DNA of 64,000 nucleotides from Corynebacterium endometrii (GCF_004795735.1 NZ_CP039247.1:1302001-1366000); one strand, 5' to 3'. Numbered from the stretch's first letter, positions 10,874 to 20,716 are shown. Notes: generated from the letters alone by a model not told the origin. Numbers and translations: made by a program.

Positions 10874-11044
10874 GCAAGCCAACCGTATGAAACCCGGTGG
10901 CGCGCAAAAGCCTACGTTACGGCAACAGCTTAAGTAATTCACTCCTCGATGCGTTATGTGAGCTTCGCCATTAACCCCAGATATCAGCTGGTAAAAGCCA
11001 TCCACATCCACTATTCGATTGATAAAGAAGGTAAGGTCAGGTCC

Positions 11045-12112
11045 GTGACTACTACGACCACTCCATCGACCAACTTTAAGGCGCCACTCACGCAGCGTGA
11101 GGGCTTTGCCAACCGAGTCAAGGCATTTTTCAAAGAGGCCTCCCCAACAATCGCGCAACAGCGCATGGTTGCGCTGCTGCTGTTGATCTGCCAGGGGGGA
11201 ATCACCGTTACGGGCTCCATCGTGCGCGTAACCGGATCGGGCCTCGGCTGCGTCACCTGGCCCAACTGCCATCCCGGTTCGCTTGTTCCCGTGGCGGGGG
11301 CTGAGCCCGTCCTCCATCAGGCCATCGAGTTTGGAAACCGCTTGCTCACCTTCGTGGTCACCGCCGCGGCCGTTGCGGCCGTGGTAGCCGTGTATCAGGC
11401 AAAGCGCCGCAAGGAGCTGAAGGTCTACGCGTGGCTGTCCGTTGCGGGCATCGTGGTCCAGGCCGTTATTGGTGGCATTTCCGTCCACATGGAATTGGTC
11501 TGGTGGATGGTGGCCGCGCACTTCCTGCCTTCAATGGTCCTCGTGTGGATCGCAGGCATGCTCTATACCCGCATTCTGCAGCATGATGACGGCACGTTAA
11601 CTGCGATGTACCCGTCCGTTGTTCGCTCGCTAGCGATTGTCGCGGCGGTGGCGCTCTCCGTAGTTCTGATTACCGGCACCATGGTGACCGGGTCCGGCCC
11701 GCACGCGGGTGACGCCGAGGCATCCCTGCAAGGCCGCCTGGACGTGGATACCGAAATGATGGCCATCATCCACGCGATCTGCATGTACGTCTACCTTGCA
11801 TTCACCGCAATCACCGTCTTCTTGCTGCACCGCTACAACGCGGTGAAGACCGCTAAGAAGATTGGCTGGATACTCATCGTGGTCATCCTCGTTCAGTGGG
11901 CAATTGGCGTCACTCAGTTCCACCTTGGAGTGCCGCGGTGGACCATTCCGGCGCACATTGCCATGTCCTCAGTGGTAACCGCCATGACCTCTATCCTGTG
12001 GGCTAACGGCATCCACCGCAAGGATGGCACTTCGCCCACCACGGGTTCTCCCCAAGGCGATCTGAAATATGAGGCCCGCCAGGCGGCGCTGGCGCTGCGC
12101 AAGGGCCGCTAG
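11045..12112 (+). CDS. ctaA: CtaA, heme A synthase
   Basis: 355 residues from a GTG with the ribosome site AAGGTAAGG; the frame is open further upstream to 10949 but those codons do not look like the family. Eight membrane helices are expected from the hydrophobic pattern. Heme-ligand histidines are seen in EPVLHQAIEFGNRLL, MVAAHFLPSM and AIIHAICMYVY, with another in TIPAHIAMS. The extracellular cysteine pair of this class is present in GLGCVTWPNCHPG. CtaA oxidises the C8 methyl group of heme O to give heme A for the aa3 oxidase, and ctaB, which makes heme O, is 1.2 kb away. Confidence 0.92.
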   Translation: MTTTTTPSTNFKAPLTQREGFANRVKAFFKEASPTIAQQRMVALLLLICQGGITVTGSIVRVTGSGLGCVTWPNCHPGSLVPVAGAEPVLHQAIEFGNRLLTFVVTAAAVAAVVAVYQAKRRKELKVYAWLSVAGIVVQAVIGGISVHMELVWWMVAAHFLPSMVLVWIAGMLYTRILQHDDGTLTAMYPSVVRSLAIVAAVALSVVLITGTMVTGSGPHAGDAEASLQGRLDVDTEMMAIIHAICMYVYLAFTAITVFLLHRYNAVKTAKKIGWILIVVILVQWAIGVTQFHLGVPRWTIPAHIAMSSVVTAMTSILWANGIHRKDGTSPTTGSPQGDLKYEARQAALALRKGR

Positions 12113-12177
12113 AGCCGCCAAACCGCTGGATAGTTGACCACCGGTGCAGTAAAACTCCCCGTGCGGTGATAAAAACC

Positions 12178-12183
12178 TATAAC
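12178..12183 (+). promoter_or_regulatory. -10 box of a leaderless qor promoter
   Basis: TATAAC ends 8 bases before the ATG of qor. A start site 7-9 bases after the box would fall on or next to the A of ATG, and there is no spaced Shine-Dalgarno sequence. No good -35 box is visible. Confidence 0.55.
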
Positions 12184-12191
12184 CTGGGGAC

Positions 12192-13163
12192 ATGCATGCG
12201 ATTGTTATTAACAGCACCGGTGGACCGGAAGTTCTCCAGTACGCTGAAGTAGACGCCCCTACTCCTACCGAAGATCAAGTATTGGTCGAGGTATTAGTAG
12301 CGGGCGTTAACTACATTGACACCTACTATCGTGACGGCACCTATCACTCGGCCACTCCATTTATCCCGGGATTTGAGGGCACCGGCCGCGTGATTGAGGA
12401 TCCGCGGGGAGAAATCGCCCCTGGCACCATGGTCGCCTGGGAGAACGCCTTTGGCTCGTATGCGGAACTGGTGTGCGTGGAGCGCGACCGCATGGTTGCG
12501 GTGCCGGATGATATCTCCCCCGAGATTGCCGGTTCCATGCTGCTGCAAGGCATCACGGCGCATTACCTCACCCAAGGCGTGTATGAACTGGATGAGACCA
12601 GCACCTGTCTGATTACCGCCGGCGCCGGCGGCGTTGGCCTCATCGCCACCCAGATGGCTAAGTCCCTCGGCGCTACCGTCTACACGGTGGTTTCCTCCGA
12701 TGAAAAGGAGGAGCTTTCCTACAGCGCCGGCGCAGACAGGGTGTTCCGGTACTCCGATGGCCTCGCCGAGGAAGTCCGCCGATTCAACGGGGGCGGCGGC
12801 GTGGACGTGGTCTACGACGGTGTTGGTAGGGATACGTTCCAGGAATCCTTGGAGGCGGTCCGCCCACGTGGCACCGTCTGTCTCTTTGGAGCCGCCTCCG
12901 GCCCGGTCGAGCCCATTGACCCGCAGGTCCTTAACAAACATGGCTCCATCTTCCTCACCCGTCCCTCCATAGGAGCATGGACCGCTGAGCCCGGTGAGTA
13001 CCAGATGCGCGCACAGGCCGTTGTTCAGGCCGTCACGGAGGGCAAATTAACCTTCCGAGTCTCCGGCTCATACCCACTGGAGAAGGCGGCCGAGGCGCAC
13101 AGGGACCTGCAGTCGCGTAAGACCACCGGTTCCATCGTCCTCAAGGTAAAACAGGAAGCCTAG
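12192..13163 (+). CDS. qor: NADPH:quinone oxidoreductase, zinc-free MDR family
   Basis: 323 residues. A medium-chain dehydrogenase/reductase fold without the zinc-binding cysteines. The N-terminal GroES-like part has GVNYIDTYYRDG, and the NADP-binding Rossmann motif is AGAGGVGLIATQMA at about 141-154. QOR1-type enzymes reduce quinones with NADPH. The gene stands between ctaA and ctaB as in other corynebacteria, but its direct link to heme A synthesis is not clear. It is transcribed toward ctaB and ends at a strong shared terminator. Confidence 0.88.
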   Translation: MHAIVINSTGGPEVLQYAEVDAPTPTEDQVLVEVLVAGVNYIDTYYRDGTYHSATPFIPGFEGTGRVIEDPRGEIAPGTMVAWENAFGSYAELVCVERDRMVAVPDDISPEIAGSMLLQGITAHYLTQGVYELDETSTCLITAGAGGVGLIATQMAKSLGATVYTVVSSDEKEELSYSAGADRVFRYSDGLAEEVRRFNGGGGVDVVYDGVGRDTFQESLEAVRPRGTVCLFGAASGPVEPIDPQVLNKHGSIFLTRPSIGAWTAEPGEYQMRAQAVVQAVTEGKLTFRVSGSYPLEKAAEAHRDLQSRKTTGSIVLKVKQEA

Positions 13164-13205
13164 GCCCCGAACTCGGTGGCCGGCGGAGTCCACCGCCTTG
13201 AAAAG

Positions 13206-13241
13206 AATGCGCCGCTTGACCCTGAGGTCAGGCGGCGCATT
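13206..13241. terminator. Bidirectional terminator between qor and ctaB
   Basis: A 16-base-pair stem with a CTGA loop (13206-13221 with 13226-13241; one G-T pair) lies between the converging genes. The flanks are A/T-rich on both sides (TAATCTT on plus, TCTTTTC on minus), so it can serve both transcripts. Confidence 0.8.
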
Positions 13242-13288
13242 AATCTTCGCACGCTGATGGTGCGTCCGTAATTCACCTGCGGAGCTAG

Positions 13289-14248
13289 CTAGAACAAGGT
13301 AGCAGAAAGGCCCAGCATCCTGCCGATTGGCTCCCAGCCCAGTATGGCATCGATGGACAGGCCAATAAACAGCACAGACAGGTAGTTGTTGGAGTAGATG
13401 AACAGGCGCATCGGTTTGACCGGAGTCCCATTGATGACGCCTTGGTGCAGGCGGATCGCCATCCAAAGGAACACCGCTCCGGACGCCACTGCGGCAATCA
13501 AGTAGATCCACGAGGCGGCGGGGATGATGAGGAAAGACACGATCAGGGTGCCGACGGTGTACCAGATGATCTGGCGGGTGACTTCCCGCTCCGGAGCCAC
13601 GACCGGAAGCATCGGAACGCCGGCGGCTGCATAGTCCTTCTTGTACTTCATGGCGAGCGCCCACGTATGCGGCGGGGTCCAGAAGAAAATGATCAGGAAC
13701 AACACGATTGCCTGCCACCAGCGATCGGGCTCCCCCGCGGGTGCATTATCCCGAATCACGGCCCAACCCACCATCGCCGGCATGCAGCCCGCCAGGCCAC
13801 CCCATACGATGTTTTGGGCATTCCGCATCTTGAGGAACTTCGTGTAGACGAAGACATAGAAGAAGTTGGTCAGCAACACGAAGAAGGCCGCCAACCAGGA
13901 GTTAGCCAGCACGCCCAGCCACAGCACCGATAGAGCAAGCATGACCCAGGCGAAGATTGTGGCATTGCGCGGGGATACGGTGTGGCGCACCAAAGGGCGC
14001 GCGCGTGTGCGCTGCATTTTTTGGTCAATATCAGCGTCGACCACGTTATTAAACGTGTGCGCCGCCGCGGCCCCCATCCAGCCGCCGAAGATCGTGGAGA
14101 TGATGAGCCAGATATTGTCTGCCACTGCGTCTACACCACGCTGTGCCTGAAGCATCGCCGGAATAGCGGCGACGAGGAGAAGCTCAATGATCCTAGGCTT
14201 CGTCAGCGCAAAGTAGGCCTTGATGGTCTCCAAGGAATAACCCTCCAT
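13289..14248 (-). CDS. ctaB: CtaB, protoheme IX farnesyltransferase (heme O synthase)
   Basis: 319 residues of the UbiA prenyltransferase family with about nine membrane helices. The first aspartate-rich motif is [15 protein letters not shown], where the metal-diphosphate of farnesyl-PP binds; the second conserved loop includes [17 protein letters not shown]. It makes heme O, which CtaA turns into heme A. The ATG at 14246-14248 has no ribosome site; a TTG five codons later (14233) has GGAGGG at good spacing, so the true start may be there. Confidence 0.93.
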   Translation of the reverse strand: MEGYSLETIKAYFALTKPRIIELLLVAAIPAMLQAQRGVDAVADNIWLIISTIFGGWMGAAAAHTFNNVVDADIDQKMQRTRARPLVRHTVSPRNATIFAWVMLALSVLWLGVLANSWLAAFFVLLTNFFYVFVYTKFLKMRNAQNIVWGGLAGCMPAMVGWAVIRDNAPAGEPDRWWQAIVLFLIIFFWTPPHTWALAMKYKKDYAAAGVPMLPVVAPEREVTRQIIWYTVGTLIVSFLIIPAASWIYLIAAVASGAVFLWMAIRLHQGVINGTPVKPMRLFIYSNNYLSVLFIGLSIDAILGWEPIGRMLGLSATLF

Positions 14249-14832
14249 TGTGCGGACACGGTGTTCTCAGCGGTGTCTAGCAAGTTGAATGTTTAAAAGT
14301 GTGCGGTCTCCCAGCTTATTGCCTACCAACCAAAAGTTGTAGGGAACACGCTGACTTTACAGCATTATTGCTCCCCATGCAGCTTTCCTTGGGACGCCCA
14401 ACGTGGCCGCAAACTGTGTACTTCACGAGCGCCGGCCGCCGCACTGACTTAGTGCGGCCTCTGTGGTGGCGATTGGTGCGAGACTGGGCAACAAGCCGAA
14501 GCTTGGCTTAGCGATGCCACGTACTAGTCGCACGAGAAAGTAGAAAAGTTCCCGAGCCGATTGATAGGCGAATCCGGGGCCTTTCACCTGCCGGTTACCA
14601 TGCACTTGACGCGGCCGGTAGGGCAACCCGCAGGCCTTCCTCGGCCGAATACCCCGTGGTTTCGCAGAGCCACTCCAGCGGTCGAGGTATCAACTGAGCC
14701 TACCCGGCGGCCGCCAAAGGTTGAAATTATGCCGGGGCGGGGACGAACCGCCGCAATAAACCACAGCGGATGGAAAAGATCACTAGAATGAAAAAGTCAC
14801 ATAACTCCGAATTTTTAGTGAGGTTATCCACT
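14249..14832. other. 584-base gap between ctaB and tkt, mostly unexplained
   Basis: No coding frame here looks real and no known RNA family is recognised. A strong hairpin (8-base-pair stem, 14438-14445 with 14451-14458) has no T-run after it. Other symmetric elements are GGCGGCCGCC near 14705-14714 and an AAGCC/GGCTT stem near 14493-14509. A TAGAAT box at about 14784-14789 could be the tkt promoter, giving a leader of about 37 bases. The remaining 400 bases could hold binding sites for carbon regulators of tkt or a small RNA. Confidence 0.4.
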
Positions 14833-16938
14833 GTGTCTGAAAATAAGCTGTCCCCCGAACTGAAGGCGATGACTGAGCGCCGCTACCCATCAGATTGGAC
14901 GGACACTGACACCCGCGCAGTAGACACTGTGCGTGTACTGGCCGCTGATGCCGTAGAGAACTGCGGCTCTGGACATCCGGGTACCGCGATGTCTTTGGCC
15001 CCGTTGGCCTACACGCTGTACCAGCGCGTCATCAATCATGACCCGGCTGACGTGAAGTGGGCCGGGCGCGACCGTTTCGTTCTTTCCGTCGGCCACTCCT
15101 CCCTGACCCAGTACATCCAGCTCTACCTCGGCGGCTTTGGCCTCGAGATGGAGGACCTCAAGAGCCTGCGCACATGGGGCTCGAAGACCCCAGGCCACCC
15201 AGAGGTTCACCACACTGACGGCGTGGAAATCACGACCGGCCCGCTGGGCCAGGGCCTGGCGTCCTCCGTGGGCATGGCTATGGCGGCCCGCCGCGAGCGC
15301 GGCCTGTTTGATCCGGAGGCCCCTGCCGGCGAGTCCCCGTTCGATCACTACGTCTACGTCATCGCCTCCGATGGAGACCTGCAGGAAGGCGTAACCGCTG
15401 AGGCTTCTTCCCTAGCGGGCACCCAGAAGCTGGGCAACCTCATTGTCTTCTGGGATGACAACCGCATCTCCATCGAGGATGACACCGATATCGCATTCAA
15501 CGAGGATGTCACCAAGCGTTACGAGGCCTACGGCTGGCACGTCCAAACCGTTGAGTCCGGCGAAGATGTCGAGGCAATCGAGCGGGCCGTTAAGGCCGCC
15601 CAGGAGGTTAGCGACAAGCCTTCCTTCATACGCGTAAAGACCGTCATTGCTTTCCCGGCGCCTACAAAGATGAACACGGGCGCATCCCACGGCTCCGCTT
15701 TGGGCGCCGATGAAGTTGCGGCTACGAAGGAAATTCTGGGCTTCGATCCTAATTCCCACTTCCACATTGACGATGAGGTCATTGCCCACACCCGCAAGCT
15801 CGTTGAGCGCGGTGCGGAAAAGCACGCCGAGTGGCAGAAGAAGTTCGATGCATGGGCCGCGGCAAATCCGGAGCGCAAGCAACTGTTTGACCGCATGAAC
15901 GCCCGCGAGCTGCCGGAAAACTTCGGCGCGGGGCTTCCTACCTGGGAGGCCGGCGAGTCCGTGGCAACTCGAAAGGCATCGGAAGCCGCTATCCAGGCTT
16001 TGGCGGCCGATCTTCCCGAGATGTGGGGCGGATCCGCCGACCTGGCCGGCTCCAACAACACGGTCATCAAGGGCGCGGATTCCTTCGGCCCCGAGTCCAT
16101 CACTACCAATGCGTGGACTGCGCAGCCTTATGGCCGCAACCTACACTTCGGCATCCGCGAGCACAGCATGTCCGCGATCATGAACGGTATTGCGCTACAC
16201 GGCAACACCCGCGTGTACGGCGGTACGTTCCTGATCTTCTCTGAGTACATGTACCCAGCGGTGCGCCTGGGCGCGCTGATGAGCACTGACACCTACTACG
16301 TCTGGACTCATGACTCCATTGGCCTGGGCGAGGACGGGCCTACCCACCAGCCCGTTGAGACTCTGGCCGCGCTCCGCGCTATCCCTAACCTGTCTGTAAT
16401 CCGCCCGGCCGATGCCAATGAGACTGCTCAGGCGTGGGCAGCGGCCCTAGAATACAAGGCCGCCCCTAAGGGCCTGGCCCTGACCCGCCAGAACATTCCG
16501 GTGCTCGAGGGCACCAAGGAAAAGGCCGCTGAAGGCGTTCGCCGCGGCGCTTACATCCTGGTCGAGGCGTCAAAGCAAACCCCTGACGTCATCCTGATCG
16601 CCTCCGGTTCCGAGGTTTCCCTAGCGGTCGAGGCGGCTAAGGAGCTCGAGGCAAACGGCACCGCCACCCGCGTCGTCTCCGCGCCGTGCCTTGAGTGGTT
16701 CGATGAGCAGGATTCGGCCTACCGCGAGTCCGTACTTCCATCCGAGGTCCGCGCCCGCGTCTCCGTTGAGGCTGGCGTCGCGATGCCTTGGCACAAGTAC
16801 ACCGGCTCATACGGCCGCAACGTTTCCCTGGAGCACTTCGGTGCCTCCGCACCTGCCGCGGAGCTGTTCGAAAGGTTCGGCTTCACCGCCGCAAAGGTAG
16901 TCGAGGCGGCCAAGGCCTCCCTCGCTGACGCCTCCTAG
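14833..16938 (+). CDS. tkt: Transketolase
   Basis: 701 residues from the GTG that opens VSENKLSPELKAMTERRYPSD, which matches the family start and has GTGAGG upstream. Thiamine-diphosphate sites are seen in ENCGSGHPGTAMS, in the GDG(D/N)-type motif ASDGDLQEGVTAEASSLAG, and in GGTFLIFSEYM of the pyrimidine domain; catalytic histidines occur in GHSSLTQY and HDSIGLGEDGPTHQP. It moves two-carbon units in the pentose phosphate pathway. First gene of the tkt-tal-zwf-opcA-pgl group, 54 bases before tal. Confidence 0.97.
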   Translation: MSENKLSPELKAMTERRYPSDWTDTDTRAVDTVRVLAADAVENCGSGHPGTAMSLAPLAYTLYQRVINHDPADVKWAGRDRFVLSVGHSSLTQYIQLYLGGFGLEMEDLKSLRTWGSKTPGHPEVHHTDGVEITTGPLGQGLASSVGMAMAARRERGLFDPEAPAGESPFDHYVYVIASDGDLQEGVTAEASSLAGTQKLGNLIVFWDDNRISIEDDTDIAFNEDVTKRYEAYGWHVQTVESGEDVEAIERAVKAAQEVSDKPSFIRVKTVIAFPAPTKMNTGASHGSALGADEVAATKEILGFDPNSHFHIDDEVIAHTRKLVERGAEKHAEWQKKFDAWAAANPERKQLFDRMNARELPENFGAGLPTWEAGESVATRKASEAAIQALAADLPEMWGGSADLAGSNNTVIKGADSFGPESITTNAWTAQPYGRNLHFGIREHSMSAIMNGIALHGNTRVYGGTFLIFSEYMYPAVRLGALMSTDTYYVWTHDSIGLGEDGPTHQPVETLAALRAIPNLSVIRPADANETAQAWAAALEYKAAPKGLALTRQNIPVLEGTKEKAAEGVRRGAYILVEASKQTPDVILIASGSEVSLAVEAAKELEANGTATRVVSAPCLEWFDEQDSAYRESVLPSEVRARVSVEAGVAMPWHKYTGSYGRNVSLEHFGASAPAAELFERFGFTAAKVVEAAKASLADAS

Positions 16939-16992
16939 CGAACGGGCACAACGAACGAGTTCGATTCTTAAGTTCTTAAGGAGCTTTTCTTT

Positions 16993-18075
16993 ATGACCCA
17001 CATCGATACCCTTGCCGAGATCGGCACGTCCACCTGGTTGGATGACCTGTCCCGCGACCGCCTCAAGTCGGGCAACCTGGCTGAGGTTATTAAGAACAAG
17101 TCCATCGTTGGTGTTACCACTAATCCCGCAATCTTTGCGGCCGCCATGTCCAAGGGCACTGCCTACGACGCTGACATAGCCCAGCTCAAGGAGGCCGGTA
17201 CTTCCGTCGATGAGGCGGTCTATGCGCTCGCAATCGACGATGTGCGCGATGCGTGTGATCAGTTTGCGGAAATCTACAAGTCCACCGGCGGCAAGGATGG
17301 GCGCGTGTCCATCGAGGTAGATCCCCGTATCTCCGCCGATACGGAGGCCACCGTTGCACAGGCCAAAGAGCTTTGGGCAAAGGTGGACCGCCCTAACCTC
17401 ATGGTCAAGATCCCGGCCACGGACGGTTCTCTTCCGGCCATCACCGAGGCACTGGCTGAGGGCATCTCGGTCAACGTCACCCTGATCTTCTCCCTTGAGC
17501 GCTACCAGCAGGTAATCGACGCGTTCAAGGACGGTATCAAGAAGGCCGCGGAGGCCGGCAAGGACGTCTCCCAGATTCATTCCGTAGCGTCCTTCTTCGT
17601 CTCCCGCCTCGATACCGAGGTGGACGCTCGCCTGGAAAAGATCGGTACCGATGAGGCTTTGGCGCTGCGCGGCAAGGCCGGCGTTGCCAATGCCCAGTTG
17701 GCTTACGCGCTCTTCCAGGAGCAGCTGGCTAACGCCACCGATCTGCCAGAGGGCGCTAACCCGCAGCGCCCTCTGTGGGCCTCCACCGGGGTGAAGAACC
17801 CCCAGTACCCAGCCACACTTTATGTTTCGGAGCTCGCCGGCCCCGAAACCGTCAACACGATGCCTGAGGGCACCATTGACGCAGTTCTCGAGCAGGGTAA
17901 TCTTCACGGAGATACGCTTACCGGCGCACGGGCTGAGGCTGAGAAGGTCATGGCCGATGTGGCTGCGGCTGGTATAGACTTCGCCGACGTATTTGCGGTG
18001 CTGGAGAAAGAGAGCGTGGATAAGTTCGTTGCCGCGTGGGACGAACTGCTTGAGTCCATGGCCGTTCGCCTCTAA
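16993..18075 (+). CDS. tal: Transaldolase
   Basis: 360 residues, the longer actinobacterial form. The Schiff-base lysine is in NLMVKIPATDGS; other conserved parts are GVTTNPAIF near the N terminus and NVTLIFSLERYQQV. It transfers dihydroxyacetone units between sedoheptulose 7-phosphate and glyceraldehyde 3-phosphate. AAGGAGC lies before the ATG. A stable hairpin follows the gene, so part of the transcript may end before zwf. Confidence 0.96.
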   Translation: MTHIDTLAEIGTSTWLDDLSRDRLKSGNLAEVIKNKSIVGVTTNPAIFAAAMSKGTAYDADIAQLKEAGTSVDEAVYALAIDDVRDACDQFAEIYKSTGGKDGRVSIEVDPRISADTEATVAQAKELWAKVDRPNLMVKIPATDGSLPAITEALAEGISVNVTLIFSLERYQQVIDAFKDGIKKAAEAGKDVSQIHSVASFFVSRLDTEVDARLEKIGTDEALALRGKAGVANAQLAYALFQEQLANATDLPEGANPQRPLWASTGVKNPQYPATLYVSELAGPETVNTMPEGTIDAVLEQGNLHGDTLTGARAEAEKVMADVAAAGIDFADVFAVLEKESVDKFVAAWDELLESMAVRL

Positions 18076-18123
18076 GTAGAAAAGCGCACGTCTCACCGGC
18101 AAGAAGCAACGCTTTTCTTCCAA

Positions 18124-18157
18124 AACAGGGCCTCCGATGTCAATCGGAGGCCCTGTT
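18124..18157 (+). terminator. Hairpin between tal and zwf (likely terminator or attenuator)
   Basis: A perfect 15-base-pair stem (18124-18138 with 18143-18157) and a GTCA loop. The tail GTAGTT is only weakly T-rich, so read-through into zwf is likely. A TAGACT box follows at about 18163-18168 and could start a separate zwf transcript. Confidence 0.6.
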
Positions 18158-18212
18158 GTAGTTAGACTGTCCCCACGTACTTCATTTTTAGAAGATCCGA
18201 AAGGACGCAATC

Positions 18213-19745
18213 GTGTCTGTACCTAGTGCGTGGGGTAACCCGCTACGCAATGATGAGGACAAGCGCCTGCCGCGAATCGCGGGCCCTTCTGGCCTGGTCA
18301 TTTTTGGCGTTACCGGCGATCTGGCCAGGAAGAAGCTCCTGCCGGCAATCTATGACCTGGCTAACCGCGGCCTGCTGCCTGCCGGTTTCACCCTAGTGGG
18401 CTACGGCCGCCGTGATTGGGACAAACAAGCATTTTGCGAATACGTCCTCCAGGCCGTTAAGGCCGGCGCCCGCACCGATTTCCGGGAGCACGTCTGGACC
18501 CACCTCGCCAAGGGCATTGAGTTTGTCTCCGGCGATTTTGATGATGAAGGGTTTGACTCCCTTTCCTCCCGGCTGGCGGAACTAGACGCTGAACGCGGCA
18601 CCGGCGGCAACTGGGCCTACTACCTGTCCGTTCCACCGGAGTTCTTCTCTAACATTTGCCACCAGCTTGAGCGCGTGGGCATGGCCAACCAATCGGACAA
18701 TTCATGGCGCCGCGTCATCATTGAAAAGCCGTTCGGGCACGACCGGGAATCAGCCCGTGAGCTCAACGAGATAGTCAATGCGGTCTTCCCGGAAAAATCC
18801 GTGTTCCGTATCGACCACTATCTGGGCAAGGAAACGGTTCAAAACATCTTGGCGCTGCGTTTCGCCAACCAAATCTTTGAGCCAATGTGGAACGCCCACT
18901 ACATCGACCATGTTCAGATCACCATGGCGGAGGACATTGGCCTTGGCGGTCGCGCCGGATACTACGACGGTATCGGCGCGGCCCGCGACGTGATCCAAAA
19001 CCACCTCATCCAGCTCTTGGCTCTCGTTGCCATGGAGGAACCGGTTTCCTTCCAGCCGGAAGCCCTCCAGGCGGAGAAATTAAAGGTCCTGCGGGCTACC
19101 CATGCGGTCCATCCGCTCAACAAGACCACCGCCCGCGGGCAGTACGCGGCCGGATGGCAGGGTTCGGAATACGTTAAGGGCCTGCGAGAAGAAGAAGGCT
19201 TCGACCCTAATTCCAGCACCGAGACGTACGCGGCCTGCACGCTGGAGGTCAATTCCCGCCGTTGGGGAGGCGTGCCGTTCTACCTACGCACCGGCAAGCG
19301 TTTGGGGCGCCGCGTCACCGAGATCGCCTTGGTATTCAAGGAAGCCCCCCATCAGCCGTTTAGCGACGGCCAGACCGGCGCACTTGGCCAAAATGCCGTG
19401 GTCATCCGCGTCCAACCCGATGAGGGCGTAACCATGCGCTTTGGCTCAAAGGTGCCCGGCTCCGCGATGGAGGTCCGCGATGTAAATATGGACTTTGCGT
19501 ACACGGAGGCGTTCACGGAGGAATCCCCGGAGGCCTACGAGCGCCTGATCTTGGATGCCCTATTGGATGAGTCTTCACTCTTCCCCACCAACGAAGAGGT
19601 AGAACAGTCCTGGGCAATCCTGGACCCAATCATCAAGTACTGGGCCAGCGCCGGCCAGCCGGAAGAATACCCGGCCGGTACGTGGGGCCCAGAGTCCGCC
19701 GACAAGATGCTGCGCCGCCGTGGACACACGTGGCGCCGCCCCTAG
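18213..19745 (+). CDS. zwf: Glucose-6-phosphate 1-dehydrogenase
   Basis: 510 residues. The NADP-binding motif is VIFGVTGDLARKKLLPA near the N terminus, and the substrate site is FRIDHYLGKETVQN with the catalytic histidine. It oxidises glucose 6-phosphate to 6-phosphogluconolactone, the entry step of the oxidative pentose phosphate pathway. The GTG start has AAAGGA seven bases before it. The next gene, opcA, encodes a protein needed for full activity of the enzyme in Corynebacterium. Confidence 0.97.
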   Translation: MSVPSAWGNPLRNDEDKRLPRIAGPSGLVIFGVTGDLARKKLLPAIYDLANRGLLPAGFTLVGYGRRDWDKQAFCEYVLQAVKAGARTDFREHVWTHLAKGIEFVSGDFDDEGFDSLSSRLAELDAERGTGGNWAYYLSVPPEFFSNICHQLERVGMANQSDNSWRRVIIEKPFGHDRESARELNEIVNAVFPEKSVFRIDHYLGKETVQNILALRFANQIFEPMWNAHYIDHVQITMAEDIGLGGRAGYYDGIGAARDVIQNHLIQLLALVAMEEPVSFQPEALQAEKLKVLRATHAVHPLNKTTARGQYAAGWQGSEYVKGLREEEGFDPNSSTETYAACTLEVNSRRWGGVPFYLRTGKRLGRRVTEIALVFKEAPHQPFSDGQTGALGQNAVVIRVQPDEGVTMRFGSKVPGSAMEVRDVNMDFAYTEAFTEESPEAYERLILDALLDESSLFPTNEEVEQSWAILDPIIKYWASAGQPEEYPAGTWGPESADKMLRRRGHTWRRP

Positions 19746-19769
19746 GAATGAACAGGAGAATTTACCACC

Positions 19770-20711
19770 GTGATTATTCCTTTACCGCAGACCAACACGC
19801 GGACCATCGTCAAAGAGCTCACTTCGGCGCAGGAACATTACACCCATGCCACCGGACGCGTGCTCACGCTCATCGTGGTCGCCTCGGCCTCCGATGATAT
19901 CGATAACATCCTCGACTCCGTGCGTACCGCGTCCCACGAGCACCCATCGCGCGTCTTGGTAGTCATCGCCAACCCGGATAACCCGCAAACCTCCATCGAT
20001 GCCGAATTGCGCGTGGGCGGTGAGGCTGGCTCGTCAGAGATTGTGGTCATGCAGCTCCATGGCGCGCTGGCCGGTCAGGCTGAGGCCGTGGTGACTCCGC
20101 TGCTCCTGCCCGATACACCTATCGTCGCGTGGTGGCCTACCCGCGCCCCGCATAACCCGGCACAGGACCCCATCGGCCGCATCGCCCAACGCAGAATTAC
20201 CAACGTCCTGCATGAGGCGTCCAGCGGCCGGGAGGCCCTGCAGAGCGTGGCATCGGGATACTCCCCGGGCGATTCCGATATGGCGTGGGCCGCTATCACC
20301 CTGTGGCGGGGCATCGTCGCCTCGGCTTTAGATCGCTACCCGCAGGAGCCGGTCATCTCGGCCACGATTGCGGGTCCTGCGGCGGCCCCCGCAGTGGATA
20401 TCGCCGCGGGTTGGTTAGCGGACCGCCTGGGTGTGGAGGTTAACCGTGAGTACCGCGAGGCTACCGCCGGGCGCCAGGGTTTTCCCATCGAAGGCCTGCA
20501 CTTTGAGCGCGATTCGTCCAACGTCACCATCAAGGTCGTAGACAACGATACCGTCAAGGTCTCAGTGCCGGGTTCCCCAGCCTCGCTGGTGGCGCTTAAC
20601 GTGCGCACCCAGGCCGAAATGCTCTCCGAGGAACTGCGCCATCTCGATACGGACCATGCCTACGCGCATGCCCTGCGAGCCCTCGGGCGAGTCACCTATG
20701 GAGAAAGTTAA
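19770..20711 (+). CDS. opcA: OpcA, glucose-6-phosphate dehydrogenase assembly protein
   Basis: 313 residues, recognised by the OpcA family blocks TGRVLTLIVV, EHPSRVLVV, VVTPLLLPDTPIVAWWP and DPIGRIAQRRITN. It has no known catalytic motif. In cyanobacteria and corynebacteria OpcA binds and supports glucose-6-phosphate dehydrogenase. GTG start at 19770 with AGGAGA upstream, 24 bases after zwf; pgl follows after 5 bases. Confidence 0.95.
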   Translation: MIIPLPQTNTRTIVKELTSAQEHYTHATGRVLTLIVVASASDDIDNILDSVRTASHEHPSRVLVVIANPDNPQTSIDAELRVGGEAGSSEIVVMQLHGALAGQAEAVVTPLLLPDTPIVAWWPTRAPHNPAQDPIGRIAQRRITNVLHEASSGREALQSVASGYSPGDSDMAWAAITLWRGIVASALDRYPQEPVISATIAGPAAAPAVDIAAGWLADRLGVEVNREYREATAGRQGFPIEGLHFERDSSNVTIKVVDNDTVKVSVPGSPASLVALNVRTQAEMLSEELRHLDTDHAYAHALRALGRVTYGES

Positions 20712-20716
20712 TTACC

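Noticed and set aside
14561-14791. 76-residue frame in the ctaB-tkt gap
   Set aside because: Pro/Arg-rich, no ribosome site and no family; looks like random GC-rich sequence.
16807-18210. 467-codon open frame on the minus strand opposite tal and the end of tkt
   Set aside because: Antisense shadow of well-recognised genes; the translation has no domain likeness.
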